Shown here: one piece after another, positions 20,204 through 28,942 of the stretch | How the letters are laid out: each line of letters starts with the position of its first letter | How positions within the stretch are numbered: position 1 is the stretch's first letter | Program-made: the position numbers and the translations under genes | Assembly: GCF_019649055.1 (NCBI RefSeq) | Contig: NW_026570230.1 | Coordinates: 682,001-746,000, forward strand | Length of the DNA: 64,000 bases | Direction: 5' to 3' | Source: Paramacrobiotus metropolitanus | Lineage: Eukaryota; Tardigrada; Eutardigrada; Parachela; Macrobiotidae | Notes under the pieces: generated by a model | Database searches by the model: none | The model's input: the letters and a program-made list of their open reading frames with translations, nothing else | What the model was told of the DNA's origin: nothing

Positions 20204-20943
20204 GTTTTTACTTGACACTGCCATCTTCGGCGTCTCGTGATTTGTATCCAAAAAACTGTCCCGGACATTTCACAACTTTATTAGCCAGGGCAGTGGATCT
20301 GGACGGTACCTGGGAAGTTGCGTTATCAGAATTAATACTTCCTCCTATGCAGTTAAAATTTAATAGCGGCTTAGTGGTTGGTATTGCGCGAACTAATTAT
20401 CCCACTCGGGAGACTCGTTTTTTAAGTGAAAAAGCATATCCGGACGAAAACCGGTTAATACACGCTGTTAATGTGCTTTTGCGTGATGGCGCGACGGATG
20501 ATGAACCAGTTTTATATGGTCATATCGTAGTCAGTGGTAACTCCTCTGAACTAAGTATCAGACCAGACACCACCCTGACGTTCCACGGTGCAGAGTATAC
20601 CCGTGCTTTAGGTTTGCTGCAAGACTACAGTTATACGGGCAGTGATAGCCCTACTTATGTCCTCCACCCGGGGAAACATAATCGCATTGTACACGTCTAC
20701 TGTGACATCATTGAATACGGTCTAGTGGGGGATGCTATGGTTCCTTTGTTGCGCACGATATCAACGCAAGCGAGCTCGTTTGAAGATACGTGCATCCGTT
20801 TTGAAAGCCCTCACTACGTACCTATAGCCCGTCATACGTTCCAAACAGTTGAAATTAAAGTATGCGATGATTTAGGTAATGAAGTGTTTTTCCATCCAGG
20901 TACTGCAATAATCAAACTACACTTCCGACTGAAAAAACACTAA
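20200..20943 (+). CDS. Minor capsid (penton) protein, single jelly-roll
   Basis: 247 residues, intact. The start MSFYLTLPSSASRDLYPKNC followed by WEVALSELILPP is typical of Polinton penton proteins, which open with a short beta-strand and a 'P.N..F.T.L...L.L.G.WEVAL.E' signature. Length is close to other Polinton pentons. It sits between integrase and a small virion protein and precedes the major capsid gene. Predicted to form the pentamers at capsid vertices. Confidence 0.88.
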   Translation: MSFYLTLPSSASRDLYPKNCPGHFTTLLARAVDLDGTWEVALSELILPPMQLKFNSGLVVGIARTNYPTRETRFLSEKAYPDENRLIHAVNVLLRDGATDDEPVLYGHIVVSGNSSELSIRPDTTLTFHGAEYTRALGLLQDYSYTGSDSPTYVLHPGKHNRIVHVYCDIIEYGLVGDAMVPLLRTISTQASSFEDTCIRFESPHYVPIARHTFQTVEIKVCDDLGNEVFFHPGTAIIKLHFRLKKH

Positions 20944-20945
20944 AA

Positions 20946-21317
20946 ATGGTACTCCAAGAACTTAAATTCGATGAATCTCGCTACATTCAAATATTCAATC
21001 GTCAGCACGGTTACGGAATGCCCGTTTACCGCGGTGCACCAATGACGGGTGGCAGCTTTTGGGGTCGCATCATAGGATTTGCGCGGGGGTTGTTTAGTAA
21101 GGCTGCACCTCACATCAACAACATGATTGCTACCGCCCAACCACACATGAAGACATTTGCCTCGAAAGCGGTAGAATCAGCCATCGATAAAGCTGTCGAG
21201 CACGTCAGTGAAAAAATACGTCAACAAAGCGGCTCAGGCATTAAGGGACGAAAGAAAAAAATAGTCAGCATTAGTAAGAAGCAACGAGCAATTGACGCGA
21301 TAAAAGACAAACTGTAG
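20946..21317 (+). CDS. Small virion protein with glycine-rich amphipathic segment
   Basis: 123 residues. Central GGSFWGRIIGFARGLFSKAA resembles membrane-lytic or cementing proteins (adenovirus pVI-like) of Polintons and adintoviruses. The rest is helical, and the C-terminus is basic (GIKGRKKKIVSISKKQR). It starts 2 bp after the penton stop and ends 2 bp before the capsid ATG, so it belongs to the structural cassette. Confidence 0.75.
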   Translation: MVLQELKFDESRYIQIFNRQHGYGMPVYRGAPMTGGSFWGRIIGFARGLFSKAAPHINNMIATAQPHMKTFASKAVESAIDKAVEHVSEKIRQQSGSGIKGRKKKIVSISKKQRAIDAIKDKL

Positions 21318-21319
21318 CA

Positions 21320-22527
21320 ATGGCGCTTATAGAAAACGGCTCAGAGCCATCAATGTTGTTAGAGAGTCACTTATTCTACTTACCTTCAACACTAACGGAA
21401 CGATGGAATACCAGAGATTATTATTTGGGGCCCTCACAAGCCACGACCGACGAATCCAATGATTTTTCATTTACTGTAGCTCCATGTCAGTCGGAATTGG
21501 TTAGCTTAGCCGATATTCGATTTACGTGCGATCTTCACGTTACTAATGCAGCTGGAACCATACCAACGGATAGCGACTGTTTGGCCCCTATTAACAACAT
21601 TGTACACAGTCTTTTCGAGCAAGTTAGTGTTACTCTAGGCGGTCGCAGTATATCGGACAGTAGCTCGATGTATCACATTCGCGCTTATTTGGAGAGCCTT
21701 TTGGGTTATACAAAACAAGCGCAACTAACTAACTAAGTCTGGGTGGGTTCGCTATGGACACTGAAATGTCCAAAGATCCGATTTTCACAGAGAAAGTAGA
21801 CGGAAAATCATCTTTCCATAGTGAAGGTGCTGAAAAAAGGCGAAAGTGGATACAAACATTGAAGCCACTCCAGTTGTCAGGCAAGTTGCACTGCGACTTG
21901 TTTCAGCAGGATCGCCCACTTATACCAGGCGTAGAGTTAAGCATCAAACTGATTCGTAACCGAAAGAATCTAGCGTTTATTGCCGATAGCGACCTGGCAG
22001 CACCTAAAGTTGTAGCGATTCGGAATCCCCGATTGCGTATACGCAAATACGAACCAGCTCCGGATTATCTTGCCGCAATGACAAAGCAACTGGTTGGCAA
22101 TAATGCAAAATATCACGTTGAACGCGTTGCGATGCGGCAGTGTACTCTGATATCTGGTCAGCAACAACACGTGTGGGCGAATATCGTGATTGGACAGCTC
22201 CCAAAGGTAATGTTCCTAGCCCTATCACCCAGTCGTTCTTTTGCTGGGGAATACAAGTCAACTCCCTTTAATTTCGATCATTTTAACCTGTCTTATGTCC
22301 ATGCCGAGATCGACGGCCAGCTGTTTCCCACTCGAGGATACAATTTAGATTATGAAAACGGGGCCACAGCCGAGGCCTACGAAGGACTTTTAGACACACT
22401 GGAGCGTTTAGGAGAAGGTCCGGGCGAGCTACCCTTTGATCGTTCGGATTATAATGCTGGTGGCTTTTGTATTTACGGCTTTGACTTCACTCGCGGACAT
22501 ACTGGCCGCGGGGCTCTTCTCTCCTAA
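21320..22527 (+). pseudogene. Major capsid protein (double jelly-roll), one frameshift at an (AACT)3 repeat
   Basis: N-terminal frame 21320-21736 contains SHLFYLPSTLTERWNTRDYY, PINNIVHSLFEQVSVTLGG and AYLESLLGY, all typical of Polinton capsid proteins. The rest (about 21745-22527) follows in another frame with LSGKLHCDLFQQDRPLIPGV and the C-terminal FDFTRGH-like end. The break is at CAACTAACTAACTAAG (21720-21735), a tetranucleotide repeat whose copy number could have changed. Together about 400 residues. Expected to build the hexagonal capsomers. This copy cannot make full-length protein without a corrected frame. Confidence 0.92.
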
Positions 22528-22663
22528 TTAGGCAAGGCAATCTTAACATTAATTTTAAATTTGCCAAAGCTTTAAAGGAAGGAGTGGTGTGTGTTGCAAT
22601 GTTAGTCTTTGACAACGTTATCGAAATAAATAACAACAGACAGGTTTTGTTTGATTTTGCTCC
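22528..22663. other. Short spacer before the protease gene
   Basis: 136 bp, AT-rich, with no clear core promoter beyond TTAATTTTAAAT-like sequence. Confidence 0.4.
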
Positions 22664-23164
22664 ATGAACAGTATAGAAATCGACAATGCCCTTAGAAGGG
22701 ATCCAATAGTTCGTGATATTTTTGTTGGAGTCTTTCCTTGTGATAAAATTCCTGACAAAGAATTTCCGGGTGCCTACATCGTGAATACGCAACCTAGCAC
22801 TGCCTCGGGAGAGCACTGGGTCGCATTTTACTGCACTAAACCCGGTACAGTGGAAGCCTTTGACTCGTTTGGACGAAACCCAGCAGAGTATTCTCTACAC
22901 ATCAAAGACTGGATAGGTCAAGACTACATTACCATGTCAAATACGATGCGACAAAGCATAGATTCTACAGTCTGTGGTCAGTACTGTATGTTTTACGTAC
23001 TTCTACGTTGTCGAGGGTATTCCTATGAAGATGTTATGTCCGCCTTAACCAAGCATAAAGGCGTGAATGACAAATTTATTCGAAAATTTATAAACAAGTA
23101 CTTTAACCTGCACACTGCGCTACGAGACGATAATTTTATAAGGCAACTAATAAAAAATGGATAG
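22664..23164 (+). CDS. Adenovirus/Ulp1-type maturation cysteine protease
   Basis: 166 residues, intact. The catalytic order His-Asp-Cys is visible: GEHWVAFYC (His), EAFDSFGR (Asp), STVCGQYCMFYV (Gln/Cys helix). Family members cleave capsid precursors during maturation. Length and position after the capsid gene match Polinton PRO. The TAG stop overlaps the next ATG by 8 bp. Confidence 0.93.
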   Translation: MNSIEIDNALRRDPIVRDIFVGVFPCDKIPDKEFPGAYIVNTQPSTASGEHWVAFYCTKPGTVEAFDSFGRNPAEYSLHIKDWIGQDYITMSNTMRQSIDSTVCGQYCMFYVLLRCRGYSYEDVMSALTKHKGVNDKFIRKFINKYFNLHTALRDDNFIRQLIKNG

Positions 23165-23534
23165 ACCCCAAAAAATAGCAACACTTATCTTCTGGGGTCT
23201 TATGATCTCCGTACTACTAATATTCAATGTTCTTGAGATATGCAATCATGTTTCCCGAAAAACTAACCTGACTCAATCCAATGAGATCACTAAACATGTC
23301 TTGAACTTGATGATGAGTGATGCCGAATTCAGTAATGGATCGGTGTTTGGTCACTCACCGGCCCTGCCGGTGAGTGCCCAAACCTACCCGCCACCGCCGC
23401 CTCTAAACAAAGCTGTCCACATGATTCCTGACAACTTAGACTTGAACACAAGTCTGGGAGAAAAGAGCGGTGCTTGCCGCAGTATTTTAACGCCGGTAGT
23501 AGTGCAGTTGGAAATGGAAAGTGATTGGTTGTAA
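23157..23534 (+). CDS. Small membrane protein with N-terminal anchor
   Basis: 125 residues. One membrane segment (LIFWGLMISVLLIFNVLEI, about residues 10-28), then a hydrophilic part with a PPPPPL run near 80 and a Cys/Ser-containing end. The start overlaps the protease stop, so it is probably co-transcribed. A HSPALPV stretch is encoded by a short GC-rich hairpin (ACTCACCGGCC...GGTGAGT, 23353-23373). Family unknown. Confidence 0.55.
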   Translation: MDRPQKIATLIFWGLMISVLLIFNVLEICNHVSRKTNLTQSNEITKHVLNLMMSDAEFSNGSVFGHSPALPVSAQTYPPPPPLNKAVHMIPDNLDLNTSLGEKSGACRSILTPVVVQLEMESDWL

Positions 23535-23868
23535 AATGCAGCAACATGCTCCGCCTTTTCGGCTGCACATTATGTGTACGGACTTCAATGTGCTAAACGG
23601 TCGCAATATTTTAACTGAGAGAAATGTTTAGCTGCTAGTCTGGGGTACTTCAAATACTTTCAAATACCGGTACAATTCGCTTATCGAGTTGTATCCATGT
23701 AGCGTACCGTATCCATGTAAGTAAATAATATTTTAATTTTACAAGGTTTGAAAGTAGGATTTTTCTAATAAAAACGTATTCCTCGAGTGAGCGCAGATGC
23801 GAAAAAGTATATCTTTAATTCTTCATTCATGCAATGTCAATATCCTGAAGCGACCAAAGTGTAATAGA
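23535..23868. other. Non-coding, 3' end of the structural cassette
   Basis: Contains an inverted copy of the AAAAGGCGGAG motif (23549-23559) 15 bp after the last stop, then AT-rich DNA with TTTCTAATAAAAAC (23763-23776, a possible poly(A) signal). Confidence 0.45.
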
Positions 23869-24553
23869 AGGAGGGGGTAAATACACGGGATAGACAGGAA
23901 AAACGGCAATAATAAGGGATAACCATTCAGGTGTTGTGCACCATGGCCAGCCGCCAAGGGAAAGCAGTCCAGCGACACTACACAAAATTCATGCTTTGAG
24001 ACCCGAGCTGCCTTCTCCGTAGACTCCTACGTTATACTCAAACACCTACGTCTTCGAGAATTCAGAATCAAACCGTGTAATCTACATCTTAAAGAGCAAG
24101 AAATAATTAACAAGATTTTCGATACCACGCAAGCCGTGATCTATGAGAAACAAGACAAGTTAGAGCCAATTAAGTTTCCCATAGACAAAGCAATGGAGCT
24201 CCGTAAAACAAATCATCCAACTCCTATGCTTAGTCTACGAGAAACTCAAATGGTTCAGTCTTGCTTCAGTTTTAATTAGTGGCGAATTATTTCGTATCAA
24301 AAATCTTGTAAATTTTTTCTTGTTCTTTTGAGCTATCGATTGTGCGGATTAGTTCTGAAATATGCAAGACGAAGGTGGTTGTGTTTAACATAGAAGTCTA
24401 CGGAGAAACAGCTCGAGACTGGAGTCTCAACGACTGATCTGCACAGTGTCACTAGAACTGCCTTCCCTTGGTGGCTGGCCGTGTTGCACAACACGTGAAG
24501 GGTTATCCCTTATTATTGCCGTTTTTCTATCTTTCCCGTGTATTTACCTCCTT
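23869..24553. repeat. 685-bp fold-back element (long imperfect hairpin)
   Basis: Outer ends GGAGGGGGTAAATACACGGG and the inverted GGAGGTAAATACACGGG. The first ~110 bp of each arm are highly similar (shared ACGGCAATAATAAGGGATAAC and CCAAGGGAA). With more mismatches the arms keep aligning inwards (TCTCCGTAGACT, CACCTTCGTCTT, AAGATTTTTGATAC blocks) to a centre near 24200-24220, so almost the whole unit is one inverted duplication. No coding frame. Could be a fold-back/MITE nested in the Polinton or a source of long double-stranded hairpin RNA. Confidence 0.85.
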
Positions 24554-26340
24554 GTACCCGTAATTCGTTAAGGTTTTATATACGAACATTTAACAAATTT
24601 CAGTTGGCAATACATCGATATGTATTAACACGGCTGTCGTAACTAGTTACACTCCATGAACTCAAACCTAACATTTCCAGTACACACAAGTCGAGCGCGG
24701 GCGCGAGCTTACTATCGACCGAAGCGTAACGAAAGCCTATGTTCAAGAATAATGCAAAATGTGGTGTGTATATGCGTGGGTAACCACCAGCAAATGCACG
24801 TATGCACGATGGTACCTGTCACCAAATGCACAGCACGGTTGCCGTATATACTCACGCCACATATAACTCGTAGTGTCTGTACGTCGGTCACCGTCAGGAA
24901 ATGCTAACATGCACGGTGATATTTGCACCCGGATGCCCACCTATGCACGGTAACCGTATATATTGGCCGGTGGTAATCTCCCCGATATGATCAAAAGATT
25001 ACTGCGTTTGCTTTTTGGTAACAATGGCAACATAGCGCTACCGAACGTTCGTGGGGGCATTATTACCTGTCACAAGCGATGGGCTTCATCACCAGTACTG
25101 GAATCGTTAGCCGATAGCGACAGTATCAATTTACCGGTTTCCGTTAAACATTTTTGATTCAATATTCTAGTTTGGTGTTGCAGACACAGTCCAGTACCAT
25201 AATACTGTTCCTGAAACTCTTTTCTTGACACCCACTCCGGACTTCTGACATTGTACAACATAACAAAAACTAAGTAACGAAATAACTAGAAAAACCCCAA
25301 ATTGTGCAATTTCCGGCAAATATGTCCCCACAGACATAGCGAACCAAACAACCCTGTGCGATAAAAAAATCAAAACAAATTAATATCCCGGTTATTAACA
25401 AGTACCTTCTAGAAAACTGCCTAATCGGAATAGCACTCCGTTAGCATTACTAAGGGCAATTTCGTGTAAATGGTAGCCCTCCGGCCAAGTCGGTATCACC
25501 AGATTTTTGACATGATAGACCTATACGGGAACGCTGCTTTTCAGTTCAGTTTTTAGTTTTCTATAAAACGTCACCAGCGTTACTAAATCCAACCCCTCCT
25601 ACCGCATTCAGCAGATTTACTGTGCCATTGACTGCTTTGCATATTATATGCATATTGTGGCGGTGACCTTCCACAGCACTGTATGAACCGGCATAAATTT
25701 TTCCACTAGAGTTGAAGAAATTATGATTTTTGTGTACAGTGTCGAAACATGTATTCGAAACACTTACGTAATTGCGAAATTTTATGTAAATGCTTACCGG
25801 CGCCTGAGGCCGAGATTTCACTATTGTCATTGTACTAAAATTATACCAGCTGGAATGAGAGCATTAAATAATCGAAAAAGAGTGCCCACTGTAAAACGGG
25901 GTGTCATCATTTAGGATATAGTCCTGCTCCGCTTCGATCCTGCAGTGCGCGCAAAAAGCGAGTGCACTTTTCTAGTATGTAGTACACAATACTAAATACT
26001 TATTTTGTACATTTTTTATTTTTGCGGTATAGATTTACGAGCTGTACACTCTTCAGGCTGCGCAAGGCCGACCTCGCGCAAAAATTGCACAATAAGGTCA
26101 CAAAAGAACAGCAACAGATAAGGTATTGGAGAATAAAAGCACTGACCTATTTTTACCGCGTGTGTGTCACTATTCCGGAAGCAGATGGTTGGTTTGCAAA
26201 CAAAAGAGTACACTTTTGAGAAACATTTGAAGGAACTATGATGCAATACTGTTTTATTTTACCTTTACTCATATTCTACGTTTTAATTAGCACGCAGATC
26301 AGATTGTGCATATCCGGAATAAAGATCCGTACAAACCACT
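24554..26340. other. Non-coding right-hand region of the Polinton
   Basis: No frame longer than about 90 codons and no viral motif. 24790-24960 contains several GCACG(A/G)T and GTATATA words. This is where a polymerase gene might be expected in other Polintons, but no trace of one is seen. Confidence 0.5.
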
Positions 26341-26403
26341 ATTTAAATCTCACTGTCCCTAACAACCGCATTAATCATTTTATAATTTTCAAATTGTAAC
26401 AGA
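26341..26403 (+). promoter_or_regulatory. Possible core promoter of the H2A-like gene
   Basis: CTATTTAAATC at 26339-26349, about 55 bp before the ATG at 26404. No clear initiator. Confidence 0.35.
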
Positions 26404-27065
26404 ATGCCGCACGGTCGCGTAGCGAAAAAAACTAGAGGTAGAGCCCTCTCCGCTCCAGGCGAGCCGGTGCAATACTGCCGGTTGGCCGTATTCACCAGGC
26501 TATGATTCAGGGTAGCCAAACTGAAGAATCCGCATCTGTATTCATGGCCGGCGTTCTAGAGTATTTGGTTGCCGAACTCCTGTTCCTTGCTGGAAACGTG
26601 GCAGAAGTTGCACGTGCCACCGACATCAAGCCGGGTCACATTGATCAAGCCATTCGTGACGATCCGGAGGTAGGTTTTGTAAATACATATGCTACTTGCT
26701 TATTACGGTCGCATAAATATTATCATTACACCCTTATTAAAAATTATCATTAAATATCATAAATATAATATTATAAAATTTGTAATTATAATATTTAATA
26801 TTATCATACTCCCTTATTAAATATTACAAATATTATCATACACCCTTATTAAATCCGGCAATTATTATTATCTACAGGTACTGCAAGTCATGCTGGTATG
26901 CGACAACGCAAAAGCTATCTAAAATATTTATAACGCTCATATCTGTATAGACCTATTTGTTGATATTACGTATATGAAATCATAATAATACTTTCTTCTT
27001 CGCAGTTTACAACGCTCTTGTGGGGTGTGCTCCTGGGATGGTGCGATCGCCATAACCGCCGCTAA
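26404..27065 (+). pseudogene. Divergent histone H2A-like gene with one intron and one frameshift
   Basis: Exon 1 (26404-26669) begins MPHGRVAKKTRG, a basic tail. In the next frame it gives SRRAGAILPVGRIHQAM (H2A: SRAGLQFPVGRIHRLL), VFMAGVLEYLVAELLFLAGN (H2A: [20 protein letters not shown]) and IKPGHIDQAIRDDPE (H2A: I.PRHLQLAIRNDEE). The intron is 336 bp (26670-27005): donor GAG|GTAGGT, acceptor CTTTCTTCTTCGCAG. Exon 2 (27006-27065) gives FTTLLWGV, matching the H2A segment ELNKLLSGV, and stops after 20 codons, so the usual C-terminal tail is short. A one-base shift lies between about 26440 and 26455. The acidic-patch EE is changed to DDPE. A poly(A)-like AATAAAA follows at 27105. An intron excludes a simple processed retrocopy. 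Confidence 0.8.
26725..26860 (+). repeat. Tandem CACCCTTATTAAA repeats in the H2A intron
   Basis: Three copies of (C)A(C/T)(A/C)CCCTTATTAAA near 26728, 26809 and 26841, separated by AT-only sequence. Confidence 0.6.
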
Positions 27066-27129
27066 TAGATTTTGCTCGAGATGTCGTACTGTGTGCTGAT
27101 GTGCTAATAAAAACTTGTTTTCCTCATGA

Positions 27130-28160
27130 ATTTTGAAATGTTAACAATATTAAAAAACTAAACTTGCTTTAGCTAGTTGAGTGGAATCTATATTCAGTGG
27201 AATGTGAATGTTATCCCGTACTTCTGTTTTGGAATAAAATAATTTTCAGGTGTCTCCCACACCTGACAGTCTCATAGTCCATCAGGACCACATCATAATA
27301 ACTGAACGCGTTACCAAGCCTGTCACAATAAACTGCCTTTGACAGCAAAAAAATCCTGCCGACTTTACAGTAAGCAGTAATATTTTCAGTCACTGACATT
27401 AAAATTCGGGCAATACTGTATCTGCACAGTCATCAATGAGAATCTATGAGAACTTAAGTGAGTGTATCAATGAGAAGTTGTGCACAGTCTATCAATGAGA
27501 ACTTAAGTCGAAATACAGTTGGCTACCATACAACACAAACCGCATCGAAATAGTCAGTAGTAGGTACCTATTTTTACCGTATAGTGTAGAATAACGACGT
27601 AGTTGTCCGAAAATCCAGTTCAATAAGATCAAGAAAAAAACCCCTTGGGTGCCGTATCCTTAGCTTTTCCAGCATCAGTTATCAGTTTCCAGGGTGGTAC
27701 AGCAACCGTGTTCTCCCTCACAATGTAACGTACCAGGATCGAATACGCTTTATTAGTCTGTCCACTAGCCATGTAAAACCGACGTCCCACAAAATACAGT
27801 ATGAGTACATTGCTAAGAGGTGTACGTCCATTTGGACCCCGCCAAACAATCTCGTGAGGCCCCAGGGCTTAACTTTTATAATAATTATTAGAATGATAGC
27901 CAGTATGAGTATGATAGAATGGGTATGATAGCCTGCTCATTACACAAAAAATTGTAAACATACGGTGAACTACAGCAATAAACAGATTACTGTACATACA
28001 AAATGCATACACAGTACGTACACAGTATAACTATACGAGTACATACATAAATTAAACAGACAAAGCTACTGTGTAGAAAATTTATATACAGTAGTCATTA
28101 TCGTTGCACAAAGTGGTTCTCGTGCAAGCAGTTCTTAGGGCGTCAGTTTACCGATCTGAT
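27130..28160. other. Non-coding right-hand region of the Polinton with a short direct repeat
   Basis: No gene seen. GCACAGTC(T)ATCAATGAGAA...CTTAAGT occurs twice, at about 27425-27461 and 27482-27511. Confidence 0.5.
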
Positions 28161-28168
28161 CATCGCCA

Positions 28169-28338
28169 CGCCTTATCGCACCTGTGATACACTGTGGAGA
28201 GACAAAAGGGGAGTGTAAACATTCCGATTTTACAGCCACTGAGTGCCCATCTCCGCACATAGACACTATTGGGTAGAAAATACGGTGGCCAGCACCGCCT
28301 TTTCATCTCTCGCAGTGTATCACAGGTGTGATAAGGCG
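28169..28338. repeat. Inverted repeat with 41-bp arms, right subterminal region
   Basis: Arms 28169-28209 and 28298-28338 (core CGCCTTATC(G/A)CACCTGTGA). About 37 of 41 positions pair. Loop of 88 nt. Ends contain the GGCGGAG word also seen near the left-end promoter. Confidence 0.85.
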
Positions 28339-28388
28339 GAGTAAGGTAACAAAACGGGCGTCCAGCATTAACTGATTGTTATAACTAT

Positions 28389-28510
28389 GTGTATGGCGCG
28401 TCGGGAGACATTCCATGAAAAAGTAGGTCACCGGACAGCGTCATGCTGAATTAGGTCGGCATATGAATAGGCAGTCCATCTCAAGGAATGTCTCCCGGCG
28501 CGCCATGCAC
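28389..28510. repeat. Inverted repeat with 26-bp arms, right subterminal region
   Basis: Arms 28389-28414 and 28485-28510 (GTGTATGGCGCGTCGGGAGA type). 24 of 26 positions pair, 70-nt loop. Confidence 0.85.
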
Positions 28511-28828
28511 AACTTCACTCGAAATCCAACAGCCGACGTCTGGATACTTAGTGTGAACAACACCACTGCACTAACATCATTATAATTTACTTAAACTAAA
28601 CTACTTTATGGTAACATTAATCATAGTTAAATACAGAATACTATTGCGATAGTTATTATTATTGTTTAAGAATTTAAGTTAATAACGTAATTTACTGTTA
28701 GGATTATGATTATAACCATATAGCTAACTAAATAAAAACATAAGTTTGTTGTTGTAATGGGTTTAACGTTGTTGTAATTATAGCCGTAATTATTGTTGTG
28801 TTCCAGATGTTATTGTTTATTGTAGCTA

Positions 28829-28936
28829 CGCCGAATTATTGATGTTTAGAGTGTTTGTAAATAAATAATATGTCTGTTATTCATAAACAAGATGTTAATG
28901 TTTGTCCGGTGACCATTTCAACGCTTCTTTTCTTCT
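28829..28936 (-). repeat. Right terminal inverted repeat of the Polinton
   Basis: Reverse complement of the left end: 29 identical terminal bp, then an imperfect match to about 108 bp. Confidence 0.92.
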
Positions 28937-28942
28937 CTGGTG
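28937..28942 (+). other. Target-site duplication, right copy (CTGGTG)
   Basis: Exact copy of 13943-13948. Confidence 0.95.

Larger units (their letters stand above)
13949..28936 (+). mobile_element. Polinton/Maverick element, 14,988 bp, ends intact, several genes damaged
   Basis: Both ends start AG...: the first 29 bp of the inverted repeats are identical, and a 6-bp target duplication brackets the whole. Gene content is typical: chromodomain integrase, A32/FtsK-like packaging ATPase, single jelly-roll penton, double jelly-roll major capsid, and adenovirus-type cysteine protease. One IAP gene faces left. All other genes point right from 15.65 kb to 23.5 kb, tightly packed with several 1-4-nt stop/start overlaps. 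A 5.4-kb right part has no viral frame apart from an H2A-like gene and several fold-back repeats. No protein-primed DNA polymerase B is seen anywhere, although it is normally the longest Polinton gene. Frameshifts in ATPase, integrase, capsid and proline-rich genes suggest an inactive copy. Extra cellular-type genes (IAP, TBP-like, H2A-like) set it apart from the textbook layout. Confidence 0.96.

Noticed and set aside
23869-24553. Fold-back arms as the Polinton's own terminal repeats
   Set aside because: The true ends with 29-bp identity and the 6-bp target duplication are at 13949 and 28936.
24554-28160. A degraded DNA polymerase B in the right part of the Polinton
   Set aside because: No frame or motif block resembling polymerase B could be seen by eye; a profile search would be decisive.
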